From NCBI GenBank assembly GCA_016873835.1, contig VGVY01000002.1, forward strand, positions 1 through 64,000: a stretch of DNA of 64,000 nt. Reading direction: 5' to 3'. The notes beneath the pieces were generated by a model. It did not search any database, was not told the DNA's origin, and saw nothing but the letters and a program-made list of their open reading frames with translations. Each line of letters begins with the position of its first letter. Position 1 is the stretch's first letter. Of the stretch, positions 1-9,351 are shown piece after piece. This DNA is from Ignavibacteria bacterium (lineage in GTDB: Bacteria > Bacteroidota > Ignavibacteria > Ignavibacteriales > Melioribacteraceae). Made by a program: the position numbers and the translations under genes.

Positions 1-112
1 AAACCATATCTTTTGGGTGTTTAAATTGCTGCTGGTTTTCGGTTGGTGAGTTACATGAGTTTGTAAATATTAAAGCAGCAATTGTAAATATGAGAATTAT
101 TAAACTTTTCAT
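1..112 (-). CDS. Lipoprotein N-terminus, cut by window edge
   Basis: Only the first 37 codons are in the window. They encode a lipoprotein signal peptide: MKSLIILIFTIAALIF followed by the lipobox TNSC, with the lipidated Cys at residue 20 and then a polar stretch. The ATG at 112-110 is the first in this frame. The mature part lies outside the window, so no function can be given. It is transcribed away from the window. Confidence 0.6.
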   Translation of the reverse strand, partial: MKSLIILIFTIAALIFTNSCNSPTENQQQFKHPKDMV

Positions 113-503
113 TTTTGCTACCTTTTGTTTTGTCAAATTGGGCATACTTGCAATAAGGTGCAATTAAAAACTGAAGTAAAAGCAATAAGCTGAGGGCGGG
201 TCTTATTGTTTTTATTTCTACTTATAATAGAAATAAAAAAAATCAAAATTACAAGCAAATACTGCGTATAAAATTTAAATAGTTCAATTATTTCCTAGGT
301 TTTGTTCACCTCAAGGGCTACATAGATGAAAGGCATTTTCCTAGACAGTTAAATGTTATTGATAAATCTTTCACTAAAAAATTCATTTTTTTAGAAAGTT
401 CTAAACCGTTAACTATGATTGATAAGATAATATTGTTGTCAATGACTATTCTTTGACAAAGGGTGTAAAAAGTATTAGTGGTTTTAAAACGATATAATAA
501 ATT
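113..503. other. Intergenic region without a recognised gene
   Basis: About 390 bp of very AT-rich sequence separate the edge lipoprotein from the end of the MBOAT gene, which is transcribed towards it. I find no convincing ORF, RNA gene or strong hairpin. A TTGACA-like hexamer near 452 has no convincing -10 partner, so I do not call a promoter. Confidence 0.5.
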
Positions 504-1997
504 TTAAAATTGGAAATAAATAAAAGGCTGGATATCTGCAGATTTGAATTGTGCTGCAATCCAAATAGCGATAGTAAGAATTAGGATTTTTGCTATCAGT
601 GGGGTATTTGTGAAAACCTTGCGAATCCAATTTTCAAAATTGTCAGGAAGGAAATGGAAAAAATATCCGACGAAAATTAATCCAAATATTAGCGGAAGTT
701 TTTCAATGAATTGAATAAATACTTCACTATGGAAGAATGAAAAGATCTGATCAAAAACATCAATTACTGTTTGGAAATCATGACTTCTGAAAACAATAAA
801 TGAAATTGCAATCAAATGAAATGTTATGACGACTTGTAAAAACTTATGGAATTTTGTGTTGTAAATTTTAAGTGTAGTTAAAATTTTTACTCTCGGTTTT
901 TGAATTAGCAAAGCAAATGACATCATAAATCCATGCATAGCACCCCAAATAATAAAATTCCAGCCAGCTCCGTGCCATAAACCGCAAAGTAAAAATGTAA
1001 TGAATACAGCAATCATGTTGCCAAAAATCTTTAGACTTCTTGCACTCATTTGAATTGGACGGAAAAGATAATCGAGCAGCCATTTAGAAAGTGAAATATG
1101 CCAGCGCCTCCAAAAATCCGCAATGCTTGTTGCTTTGAACGGCGAGTTGAAATTATCCATCAATTTAAAACCAAATAAAAGTGTAATTCCAATTGCCAAA
1201 TCGGAGTAACCGGAAAAATCGCAGTAGATTTGAAGCACATAACCATAAACCGCTAAAAGATTTTCAACACCAGTGAAACGAAGAGGGAAATCGAAAATGC
1301 GATCGACAAAATTAATACTGATATAATCTGCAATTATTACTTTTTTGAATAAGCCAAGAATTATTAAAAAGATTGCTTTACCAAAATCTTCTTTTGAAAC
1401 AAAAGGTTCTTTGTTTATCTGCGGCAAAAAATCTGAGGCACGGTCAATTGGTCCGGCAAGAATATTTGGAAAGAAGGCAACATACAATGTGAAATCTCTG
1501 AAACTGCTTGTCGGTTTTAATGTATCGAGATAAACATCAAAAACATAATTGAGTGACTTGAAAGTGTAGAAAGAAATTCCGATTGGTAAAAATATTGCAA
1601 GCGGATCCATTTGCTGCAAACCAATATCGGTAATTATCTGGAGAACAAAATTTGTGTATTTGAAGTAGCCTAAAATTCCTAGGTTTAATAGAATAGCGAA
1701 GAGGAGATGAATTCGTTTAATAGAAAAATTATCAGTAGCTGCAATCCACTTTGCAAAATAAAAATTGATTAGCGCAGAGAAAACTAAAATGAGAGAATAA
1801 TAACCAGCAGCTTTGTAGTAAAAATAAAACGAGAAGAGAATTAAAAAGCCAATTCGAAGAAAATTATTTTTTAGAAATGTATTATAAATAACAAGAAAAA
1901 AGAAAAAGAGAATTAAAAAAAGACTTGTACTAAAAATGAGCGGATCATCTTGATTATAACTTAAGAGGTCAAGGATTTTTTGAAAATCTATATTCAA
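504..1997 (-). CDS. MBOAT-family O-acyltransferase (AlgI/DltB-like)
   Basis: This is a 497-residue polytopic inner-membrane protein of the membrane-bound O-acyltransferase family, close to the usual length of AlgI. The family motifs are visible: DFWRRWHISLSKWL in the middle, then LWHGAGWNFIIWG with the catalytic His, and AMHG after it. Such enzymes take an acyl group from the cytoplasmic side and pass it to an extracytoplasmic glycan or a relay protein. The frame is closed upstream by a stop and has no ATG there, so the start is the TTG at 1997. It is the last gene of a minus-strand set with an acyl carrier protein, an acyl-AMP ligase and two SGNH hydrolases, 44 bp after the carrier gene. The family is certain; the acyl donor (carrier-bound rather than acyl-CoA) and the target glycan are inferred from neighbours. 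Confidence 0.9.
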   Translation of the reverse strand: MNIDFQKILDLLSYNQDDPLIFSTSLFLILFFFFLVIYNTFLKNNFLRIGFLILFSFYFYYKAAGYYSLILVFSALINFYFAKWIAATDNFSIKRIHLLFAILLNLGILGYFKYTNFVLQIITDIGLQQMDPLAIFLPIGISFYTFKSLNYVFDVYLDTLKPTSSFRDFTLYVAFFPNILAGPIDRASDFLPQINKEPFVSKEDFGKAIFLIILGLFKKVIIADYISINFVDRIFDFPLRFTGVENLLAVYGYVLQIYCDFSGYSDLAIGITLLFGFKLMDNFNSPFKATSIADFWRRWHISLSKWLLDYLFRPIQMSARSLKIFGNMIAVFITFLLCGLWHGAGWNFIIWGAMHGFMMSFALLIQKPRVKILTTLKIYNTKFHKFLQVVITFHLIAISFIVFRSHDFQTVIDVFDQIFSFFHSEVFIQFIEKLPLIFGLIFVGYFFHFLPDNFENWIRKVFTNTPLIAKILILTIAIWIAAQFKSADIQPFIYFQF

Positions 1998-2041
1998 TAT
2001 AGAATCACAAGTAAATGAGAAATACGCTTAGCAATTTAATA

Positions 2042-2275
2042 TTATTTCTGCAGTTTTGAATCGACTAATTTCTGGAAATCGCCTACACATTTTAGTCTCA
2101 ACAGCTCGTAACTTTTGAATTTAACTTTGAAATGAGCTTCAACAGCAAGAACAATATTAATGTGGTTCAGAGAATCCCAACCCGGGACTTCTGGCGCCGT
2201 AGTTTCATCTTGAAGATCGAAATCATCAAGATTGAGCTGCTTTAGAATAACTTGTTTAAGTTCAGATGATATCAT
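2042..2275 (-). CDS. Acyl carrier protein
   Basis: A 77-residue carrier protein with the phosphopantetheine attachment motif GWDSLNHI; the Ser is the prosthetic-group site. The start ATG at 2275 overlaps the TAA of the ligase gene by one base (TAATG), so the pair is translationally coupled. The carrier is therefore a stand-alone partner of the adjacent ligase rather than the housekeeping fatty-acid ACP. Inferred role: it receives an acyl group from the AMP ligase and presents it to the MBOAT enzyme, as DltC does between DltA and DltB. A longer start at 2287 is possible but less likely. Confidence 0.9.
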   Translation of the reverse strand: MISSELKQVILKQLNLDDFDLQDETTAPEVPGWDSLNHINIVLAVEAHFKVKFKSYELLRLKCVGDFQKLVDSKLQK

Positions 2276-4008
2276 TATCTGCTCCAAACTTGTGAATCTT
2301 TTTTGTCAATTATTCTTTCTTTGTTTGCTTTTCTGCTTGGTTTTCCCGAAGAGCTTTTAATTAGCCATCTTGGCGGAACTAAATAAACTTTGTGAACAAC
2401 AATATCAATGCTCATTCCAGCTTTCAGTATGTTCATTCTAACTTTATTTTTTTCTTCATCTGTTTCAACTTTTGTTTCAGCAATAACACTGACGAATTCA
2501 GTTCCCATGTCAACATCTTCTTCGCCGAATGCGATTGTTCGTCCGGGAATCACCCCATCAACTTGATTCATAACATCTTCAATATCTTCGGGATAAATAT
2601 TTTTTCCGGCAACAATTATGATATCTTTTTTTCTGCCGATGATGTAATACTCACCTTGCCATCGGAAACCATAATCACCAGAGAAATACCATTTGTCTTC
2701 AACAACTTCAGCAGTTTTTTCGGGATAGTTTCTATATCCGTCAAACATAGAAATTGAAGTAACAGCAACTTCGCCAACCAATCCATCTTGAATATCTTTT
2801 CTATTTTCGTCAACAATTTTTAAATCACATTCGCCAATTGGTCTACCAGATGAAACACAGACTCTTACAACTGAATCATTGTCAGCTAATTTCATTACAC
2901 CGCGCGAAAGTTCATTTCTATCAACACTAATTTCTGGAATTAATTTTCCGGGTTCAGTAAGTGTTGCACCTAAAGTTACTTCTGCCATTCCGTATAAACA
3001 TCCAAGTGCAGTTGAAGGGAAGCCGTATTTTGTAAATCTATGTAAAAACTTTTCATGGCTATCATGTCTAATTGGTTCAGCTGCATTTACAATCATTCTC
3101 ATGCTTGATAAATCAATCCCTTCTAGTTCTTCTTCATCAATTTTTTCTGAGAGAACATTATAAGCAAAATTCGGAGAGAAACTGAGAGTTGCTTTTTCCT
3201 TTGTGATTGCTTCTAGCAGTATCACCGGAGCCAGCACCCATTGAAACGGATCGATCTGGACTAAAGGAATTCCATATGCTAAAGGAATATGAAATGCTGC
3301 AATCAAACCGAAATCATGATAAAGTGGAAGCCAGCTTGCGACTTTATCATTCTCAGAAATTTTTAAAGCTCCGCCAAGATTTTTTACGTGATTCAATATT
3401 GCTCGATGAGAAAGCACAACCGGTTTTTGTAAACCAGTAGTTCCAGAAGAATGCTGTAGCAGCACTGGATCACTATCTTTAATTTTTGTTGCTGTTTCTT
3501 CAACCTCGTTGTCAATTGTAGAATTAATCTCTCCGGAAATATCCCACTCAAGCGGAAAATAAATTGCTTTGATTGTACTGCCCGGTTTTTCTATCAATGG
3601 TTTTATTAATGGTTCAAGTTCTCTTTCTGTTAAAATGTAATCCAACCCAGATCTTTTTGCCATTCCCTCAAGACCTTGTCGGAATTTGTCCGGATGAAGG
3701 CGTGGATTAGGAAAAGCAAGAACTGCTGGAAGTGCGCCGGTTCTTGAAATGCCAAGATATAATGGATAAAAGAATTGATTGTGACGGATAATCGTAGCAC
3801 AAACTTCTCCAGGTTTTATTCCCAGTTCTTTTATTTTTATTGAAAATTGTTTTGCAGTGTCTATTATGTTTTTGAAAGTAATTCTAACTGGCTCTTCACC
3901 AGCCACCCAATGAATTATTGCATCTCTATTAGGAAATTTTTGTGAGTTTAACTGCCAGCGTTTCCAGAGTGTTGAAGTTTCTTGAGGTTTGAAGTTGAAT
4001 TCACTCAT
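2275..4008 (-). CDS. Fatty-acyl-AMP ligase-like adenylate-forming enzyme
   Basis: A 577-residue member of the ANL superfamily. The phosphate-binding loop is HSSGTTGLQKPV, followed by WLPLYHDFGLIAAF, a motif typical of fatty-acyl-AMP ligases. The C-terminal domain contains FSGDYG and GRKKDIIIVAGKNIYPEDIE. These enzymes activate a carboxylic acid as acyl-adenylate and transfer it to a carrier protein; the tightly coupled ACP gene downstream fits that. It lies 8 bp after the upstream SGNH gene. The actual substrate (short or long acyl) cannot be read from sequence. A CoA ligase is the alternative, but the WLPLYHD motif and the partner ACP argue against it. Confidence 0.88.
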   Translation of the reverse strand: MSEFNFKPQETSTLWKRWQLNSQKFPNRDAIIHWVAGEEPVRITFKNIIDTAKQFSIKIKELGIKPGEVCATIIRHNQFFYPLYLGISRTGALPAVLAFPNPRLHPDKFRQGLEGMAKRSGLDYILTERELEPLIKPLIEKPGSTIKAIYFPLEWDISGEINSTIDNEVEETATKIKDSDPVLLQHSSGTTGLQKPVVLSHRAILNHVKNLGGALKISENDKVASWLPLYHDFGLIAAFHIPLAYGIPLVQIDPFQWVLAPVILLEAITKEKATLSFSPNFAYNVLSEKIDEEELEGIDLSSMRMIVNAAEPIRHDSHEKFLHRFTKYGFPSTALGCLYGMAEVTLGATLTEPGKLIPEISVDRNELSRGVMKLADNDSVVRVCVSSGRPIGECDLKIVDENRKDIQDGLVGEVAVTSISMFDGYRNYPEKTAEVVEDKWYFSGDYGFRWQGEYYIIGRKKDIIIVAGKNIYPEDIEDVMNQVDGVIPGRTIAFGEEDVDMGTEFVSVIAETKVETDEEKNKVRMNILKAGMSIDIVVHKVYLVPPRWLIKSSSGKPSRKANKERIIDKKDSQVWSR

Positions 4009-4016
4009 AATGGCGC

Positions 4017-5402
4017 TTATTTATATTTATTATATTGATCAAGTAGAGATTCAACAAATAATTTTGCAATTTTTGCTGCGCCTAAATAATTGAAGTGAAT
4101 ATAATCTTTAAATGCCAATGGCGGATTTGCATTTACCCATTGAGGCATAGAGTTTTCACCTCCCATTGCATCAAACATACTCCACAAAGCAACGTCTGCT
4201 TGTTTAGCAATATTCTTTTGAGTCTCTAATAGTTTAAGGATTCCAGGATCGGTAATAAAATTTGAACCCTTCTTCATAGCTTTATCATGAACACTGATCA
4301 TTACAATACTTGTTCTTGGGAATGCTTGTTTGAGGTGATTAATTACTTTAATCATTTCTCTTTCATACCATGAATAATCAGTTCTTACAGAGCCGGCAAT
4401 GTTCAAACCGAATTCTAAAATTATTAAATCATAATTAAAATATTTTCCAAAGTCTTTAAGCATAGAAGGATTAAGCTGGCCAATATCCACGCCGGTATTC
4501 CCACGCAACGGAAAATTATCAATAAATAATCCAGATTCATTCTCAAGAGAAACTCCATAGAAATATGCTTGATCTGCAATAGGAAATTCAATTGTTACAT
4601 ATTTTGATTTGCTTTGAGATGTTAATGTTAATTCTTGAACTGAGCTTCCGGTTTTTAAGGTTGCAGATTGTTTGGCCCCGCCGTTAAAAGAATAATATAT
4701 CTGAGAGTTTTTCGCATTAGAGTAATAAAGTTTAACAGTACTAAATTCTCTTAATGATCTTCGAGCTCTTGTGGTTTCATATTTAACCCATGCATTGCCT
4801 TTGGGAATATTAATTTCGCCGCTTATTCCAAGAGGAAGTCCTTTCGGATTGCTGGTGTAAAGTGAGGCGTTTTCCCAATTATCTGAAAAAGTGTGTTTAG
4901 TTGTCATTCTAAACTGAATATCTTGAGATACAATACCCATCCAGCCAACACCGTTTCCGCCAAATTTATCTTGAAGAACTTCCCGGATATCAGAAGTAAT
5001 TAAATCGCCTTCAATTGCTGAATCGCCATAATGCGCAATACGAACAGACCTTTTCTTTTTTAATGCATCAAAAAAATATGATAGCTGCTTTGTGTTGCCG
5101 ATAAGTGGGGTCTTTACTCCTTGCGGAGAATTTGAATTATTTGCATCTGGGTTCCAAAAGTGAATTGCCTTAGTAATTTTTTCATCGAAATGAAATCCGG
5201 CTTTAAAAATTTTTGCTTTTGGAATATTGTAGTTAATATTTTCTTCAGCCTCGTCAGATTTTATGTCAGAGAATAGGTCAACCGAGTGCAAATAAATTCC
5301 ATAAAGGTCATATTCAATTTTAATAAATGATGACAGAAAAAGTAAAAGTATTGTTACGAAGACAAGTACAAGTGAATGCCTGATTTTGTTTTCTTTATTC
5401 AT
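4017..5402 (-). CDS. Membrane-anchored SGNH/GDSL-like hydrolase or acyltransferase
   Basis: A 461-residue protein with one N-terminal transmembrane segment (about residues 10-27) and a large extracytoplasmic part. SGNH motifs are visible: HYGDSAIEGD (nucleophile Ser, about residue 127), the FGLN block, and DYIHFNYLG near the C-terminus with the Asp-x-x-His pair. Between the first two blocks lies a beta-rich insert of about 150 residues. It sits 24 bp after a second SGNH gene and 8 bp before the acyl-AMP ligase. By analogy with AlgJ/AlgX and DltD it may complete acyl transfer to a polysaccharide outside the membrane, or remove acyl groups. The SGNH assignment is good; the direction of the reaction is inferred. 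Confidence 0.78.
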   Translation of the reverse strand: MNKENKIRHSLVLVFVTILLLFLSSFIKIEYDLYGIYLHSVDLFSDIKSDEAEENINYNIPKAKIFKAGFHFDEKITKAIHFWNPDANNSNSPQGVKTPLIGNTKQLSYFFDALKKKRSVRIAHYGDSAIEGDLITSDIREVLQDKFGGNGVGWMGIVSQDIQFRMTTKHTFSDNWENASLYTSNPKGLPLGISGEINIPKGNAWVKYETTRARRSLREFSTVKLYYSNAKNSQIYYSFNGGAKQSATLKTGSSVQELTLTSQSKSKYVTIEFPIADQAYFYGVSLENESGLFIDNFPLRGNTGVDIGQLNPSMLKDFGKYFNYDLIILEFGLNIAGSVRTDYSWYEREMIKVINHLKQAFPRTSIVMISVHDKAMKKGSNFITDPGILKLLETQKNIAKQADVALWSMFDAMGGENSMPQWVNANPPLAFKDYIHFNYLGAAKIAKLFVESLLDQYNKYK

Positions 5403-5426
5403 GAGAAAATTTATCCCTTAAACAAT

Positions 5427-6134
5427 TTATAATTTCAATTTTTGCAGAACTGCTTCAACTTCCTTAGCCCAAATTAAATAGCCTTTTGCATTTAAATGTA
5501 TGCCGTCCCAAGTAAAATCTGGACGCATAAATTTATCATTGGTGGACATTTTAGAAACTAAATCAATATACTCAATATTATTTTTCTTTGCATAATCAGA
5601 AAGCATTTTGTTAAGCTTTTCAACTTCACGATTTCTTCCAGCATTTGATTCCGGGGTTCCGCCCCATTCTTTTGCCCAGTCTTTGCCAGCATAAAGTGTT
5701 GACTGTATTACTGGGGTTATTTTTCTAACTTGTAATGCATGGATAATTCTTATATATGTAAAGTAAATTTCGTCAACGTTAGTCCAATTATAAATATCAT
5801 TTAATCCGCCCATTAAAAAAACAACTTTTGGTTTCAGTTTGTAAATTGAATTCAATCTAGCAAAAAAACCAATCAGCACATCTGATGGAATTCCTCTCCC
5901 TATAACATCATTTCTGCCAAGAAGTTCACTCCAATTGGTTCCGGCAGTAAGGGAATTGCCATACATAATTACATTCGCCCGATTAGTTTTGTATGCTTCA
6001 AACATGTCCATTTGCAAATTGTAATTCGGATTGTTTCTGTATTTCAAGCTATCTGTATTCTGCTGTGCACTATTAGAAGAAATAAGAAATACTGTAAAAA
6101 ATATAATTAGCAAAGCTTTTTTTGTAGCGGTCAT
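5427..6134 (-). CDS. Secreted SGNH/GDSL-family esterase
   Basis: A 235-residue protein with an N-terminal signal peptide (hydrophobic residues 8-22, cleavage near NSAQQ). The canonical blocks are present: MYGNSLTAG (Ser nucleophile; GNS in place of GDS), GRGIPSD, GGLNDI, and WDGIHLNAKGY with the Asp and His of the triad. This is the compact TAP-like/rhamnogalacturonan-acetylesterase fold. It is the first gene of the minus-strand acylation set and probably acts in the periplasm on an ester-bearing glycan or lipid. Substrate unknown. Confidence 0.83.
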   Translation of the reverse strand: MTATKKALLIIFFTVFLISSNSAQQNTDSLKYRNNPNYNLQMDMFEAYKTNRANVIMYGNSLTAGTNWSELLGRNDVIGRGIPSDVLIGFFARLNSIYKLKPKVVFLMGGLNDIYNWTNVDEIYFTYIRIIHALQVRKITPVIQSTLYAGKDWAKEWGGTPESNAGRNREVEKLNKMLSDYAKKNNIEYIDLVSKMSTNDKFMRPDFTWDGIHLNAKGYLIWAKEVEAVLQKLKL

Positions 6135-6249
6135 AATTTTTTTAAAAAATTCGTAGTTTTCCGATGATAAACTTTGTTAAAATAAGTTTATTCATTAAAA
6201 AATCAAAAGAGGATTTTGTTTCGGATAAGTGGTTAAATTCAGAAAAGAA

Positions 6250-7911
6250 TTAACTTTCTGTGCTACTATTGTCATTATTGGATTCGGATAACTTTTTTTC
6301 ATGCTCTGAGATTGAGTGTTTAAGACTTTTTTCCAGAGCAATTAATTCTGATACTTTAGCAGTAAATTGTTCTTTTTGAGTATCAACTTGCCTCACTTCA
6401 ACTTTCAAATCACGTAAAACGTTTTCGAATTGTTCAATTTGTTCTTTTATCTCTTCAAGTTCACTTCTTTTCTCAATCACTTCTTGTTGAAGTTTTTGCT
6501 TTGTCTCATCCAAATTTGAATAACTATTGTTTATCTGAGTAATAATACTTTTTAATTCTTTCTCGACAGATTCTTTTTTCCCTTCTAATTGTTCAATTTC
6601 AGCTTTTAACTGCTGTGTTAGAAGTTTTTGTCTGTTGATTTTTTCTCTAAGTCCGGGGAGCTGTTCATTCAAATCAATTTGTTGATCTTTTAAGTTGGTT
6701 ATTATTTGTTCAGTGGTTGCACGTTCTTTTTGTAGAATTTTTGTTAATCCACCATACTCTGCTATTTGAGAAGTTTTATCCAGCAGCAATCTTTCTTTCG
6801 ATGATATTTCTTTTTCTTTATCCAAGATTTCTTGTTTAAGCAGAGCTATTCTAGATTTTGATGAGGTTTGTTCCTCAATAAATTTTTGCAGTACTTGTGA
6901 AAGATTATTCTCTAATTGTAAATAGGTTTCTTCAACCTCAAATTTTCTTTTTTCTAATCCCTCGATAATTTTCTGTTTAGAGGAGATAGATTCGTTTAAA
7001 TTGTCCTCATTTGTTCTAAGCTGAAGAATTTTCTCTTGTAATTCACTTTTAATTGATTCGAATTTTCTTACCTCATCAGAAAGAATAATCTTTTTTTCTG
7101 CCAGCGCTTTGGTATCTTCCTCAAGCCGCCACAAATTTTCTTTATGAAAATTAAATTTATATTCAAGCTCATCATATGTACTTTTATTCTTGCGGATTTC
7201 TTCAAGAATTTTATCACGATTAGCAGCTAATTCTGTAAAAAGTTTTTCTTTCTCTGTTAACTGGCTTATAAATGACGAAATAGAAGCATCGAGCGTATTT
7301 TTTATTTCTTCACTTAAATGAATTTTTTCATCAAGATTTTTTATTATCGAGAGTTTTCTAGATTCTTCATTTTTTAACTCAGTAACACGTTTATTAAAAT
7401 CATCTTCTGCTTTCCTCAATTTGAAAAGAGCATCGTCCATATTTCCATCACGTTGGATAAGAAGATTATTTAGCCGTTCTTCTTCTTGTTTAAGGAAAGA
7501 AATATTTTTCTGAAGATTAAAGTACTGCTCATTTAAATCATCAAGCTGGCTACTTTTACCGGAGAGCTGTTTAAGTACCTCTTCCGGAAGAGAACTGTTT
7601 TGCTCAAGCAGAGAAATTGTGCTTTCCAAATCCTTTTTTCTGCCTTCAAGTTTTTCTACCAGATCATTTGCATTATTTGCAGCAGCTTTCCTTGAAGTTA
7701 AATCCTCCTCGAATTTTGTTAACTGCTTTTTTATTTTCTCAACTTCATTGGAGATATCCGAAAAGGACTTTTGTGATTCTGTAATTTTATTGTTTAATTC
7801 TGTTAAGCTTTGATGTTTCTGTACAAAGGTGTGAAGAGTATTTTTTAACTCGTCATTCTCTTCGATTAATTTTTCGAGCTCATTTTTAGTTTTAGAAGAG
7901 AAAATCCCCAT
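6250..7911 (-). CDS. Long coiled-coil protein, function unknown
   Basis: A 553-residue protein with no signal peptide or membrane segment. Almost the whole length is charged heptad sequence rich in Glu, Lys, Leu, Asn and Ser, so it should form extended coiled coils. The N-terminus MGIFSSKTKNELEKL is short and the C-terminus ends in a Ser/Asn/Asp-rich tail. No enzymatic domain is recognisable. It stands alone on the minus strand, with about 115 bp on each side. SMC-like coiled coils usually carry ATPase heads, which are absent here, so a structural or scaffolding role is more likely. That is inference only. Confidence 0.7.
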   Translation of the reverse strand: MGIFSSKTKNELEKLIEENDELKNTLHTFVQKHQSLTELNNKITESQKSFSDISNEVEKIKKQLTKFEEDLTSRKAAANNANDLVEKLEGRKKDLESTISLLEQNSSLPEEVLKQLSGKSSQLDDLNEQYFNLQKNISFLKQEEERLNNLLIQRDGNMDDALFKLRKAEDDFNKRVTELKNEESRKLSIIKNLDEKIHLSEEIKNTLDASISSFISQLTEKEKLFTELAANRDKILEEIRKNKSTYDELEYKFNFHKENLWRLEEDTKALAEKKIILSDEVRKFESIKSELQEKILQLRTNEDNLNESISSKQKIIEGLEKRKFEVEETYLQLENNLSQVLQKFIEEQTSSKSRIALLKQEILDKEKEISSKERLLLDKTSQIAEYGGLTKILQKERATTEQIITNLKDQQIDLNEQLPGLREKINRQKLLTQQLKAEIEQLEGKKESVEKELKSIITQINNSYSNLDETKQKLQQEVIEKRSELEEIKEQIEQFENVLRDLKVEVRQVDTQKEQFTAKVSELIALEKSLKHSISEHEKKLSESNNDNSSTES

Positions 7912-8032
7912 TTGCAGAATGCTCCTATTACCCTCTATTACAAAATTTTGAATTAAAGATAATAAACTTTATTAAAATAAGCCTCATTAATCAAAAACTG
8001 ACCTAGTAATATATAGTGTATAATAAATAGAT

Positions 8033-8434
8033 TTAGTTCTCTTGAGCAGAAGGCTCATCTTTCAAAGTGTTGAGAGAGATTATATAAATACAAACGCTTA
8101 TGAGAATGAAAAAGAGCAAAATCCGAATCCAAATTGACTGAGTAAATAAAAAAGCAGAAGTAGTTATTACAATAGCCATCATTGAAATTGAAATAATTTT
8201 TGATTTTAACGGCATTGCTTTTTTTTCTCTATAATCTTTTATAAACTTTCCGAATCTTGGATGATTAATCAACCAATTGTAAAATCTTTCGGAGCTCTTT
8301 GCAAAGGATGCAGCTGCAAGAATAAAAAAGATAGTTGTTGGCATTAATGGAACGAAAATTCCTATAACTCCAAGGCCAACAAAAATCCAACCAACTGCAA
8401 TTAATAAATATTTATAAATTGATTTTGCTTTCAT
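8033..8434 (-). CDS. DUF454/YbaN-family inner-membrane protein
   Basis: A 133-residue protein matching the small DUF454 family: an N-terminal membrane hairpin with GWIFVGLGVIGIFVPLMPTT, the conserved polar patch FAKSSERFYNWLINHPRFG, and two further hydrophobic segments in the C-terminal half. The family is widespread and uncharacterised. It is 35 bp downstream of rmlA on the same strand and may be cotranscribed, but no functional link is evident. Confidence 0.85.
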   Translation of the reverse strand: MKAKSIYKYLLIAVGWIFVGLGVIGIFVPLMPTTIFFILAAASFAKSSERFYNWLINHPRFGKFIKDYREKKAMPLKSKIISISMMAIVITTSAFLFTQSIWIRILLFFILISVCIYIISLNTLKDEPSAQEN

Positions 8435-8469
8435 TTGAATTTGAAAAGAATTTAAAAAATATTGGTGAG

Positions 8470-9333
8470 TTATTCGTCCAATACCTTTACTAAATAATCC
8501 TTATAAATCGAATTAGGAACTTGGTCAATCAATGCTTTAAATTGGTCTTTATTAATAAACCCTTTAGTAAGGGCAATTTCTTCGATACAAGCAACTTTCA
8601 AACCTTGTCTATCTTCTATAACTCCAAAAAAGTTTGACGCTTTAAGTAGAGCTTCTGGAGTTCCAGTATCAAGCCATGCAACGCCTCGACCAATTTTTTC
8701 AACTCGTAATTTATTTTTATTCAAATAGTTTTTATTTACGTCTGTAATTTCAAGTTCATTCCTTGATGAAGGTTTTAAGTTCTTAGAAATATTTACAACT
8801 TCATTATCATAAATGTACAAACCGGGTATTGCATAATTTGATTGAGGGACTTGAGGCTTTTCTTGAATTGAAATTGCTTTTCCATTTCTATCAAATTCAA
8901 CAATTCCATATCTCTGAGGATCTGTTACTTGATAAGCAAAAATTATTGCTCCACTTTTAAAATCTTTTACTGTTTCATAATAAAAACTTAATTTCCCATA
9001 AAAAATATTATCACCTAAAATCAAAGAAACATTGTCTTTTCCAATAAAACTTTCTCCGATAATAAATGATTCAGCTATTCCGTTTGGCGCTGATTGAACA
9101 GCATATTCAATATTTAATCCAAGTGCAGAACCGGTTTCAAATAATTTTTTATATAATGGAATAGTCTCTTCATTCGAAATGATTAGAATTTCTTTAATTC
9201 CGGCAAGCATTAAAACAGAAAGTGGATAATAAATTAAAGGTTTGTCATAAATCAATGTTAATTGCTTGCTGTATACTTTTGAAATAGGATACATTCTTGT
9301 ACCAGAACCGCCGGCTAGAATTATTCCTTTCAT
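8470..9333 (-). CDS. rmlA: Glucose-1-phosphate thymidylyltransferase
   Basis: About 287 residues, the normal RmlA/RfbA length. It makes dTDP-glucose from dTTP and glucose-1-phosphate, the first step towards dTDP-rhamnose and related sugars. The N-terminus has GIILAGGSGTRMYPISK, the nucleotide-binding signature; YPLSVLMLAGI, LGDNIFYG, GIVEFD and WLDTGT follow in order as in RmlA. I chose the ATG at 9333; another lies two codons upstream at 9339. No rmlB, rmlC or rmlD is adjacent, so the rest of the sugar pathway must lie elsewhere. Confidence 0.93.
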   Translation of the reverse strand: MKGIILAGGSGTRMYPISKVYSKQLTLIYDKPLIYYPLSVLMLAGIKEILIISNEETIPLYKKLFETGSALGLNIEYAVQSAPNGIAESFIIGESFIGKDNVSLILGDNIFYGKLSFYYETVKDFKSGAIIFAYQVTDPQRYGIVEFDRNGKAISIQEKPQVPQSNYAIPGLYIYDNEVVNISKNLKPSSRNELEITDVNKNYLNKNKLRVEKIGRGVAWLDTGTPEALLKASNFFGVIEDRQGLKVACIEEIALTKGFINKDQFKALIDQVPNSIYKDYLVKVLDE

Positions 9334-9351
9334 AAACATTCCGTTGTTTGC

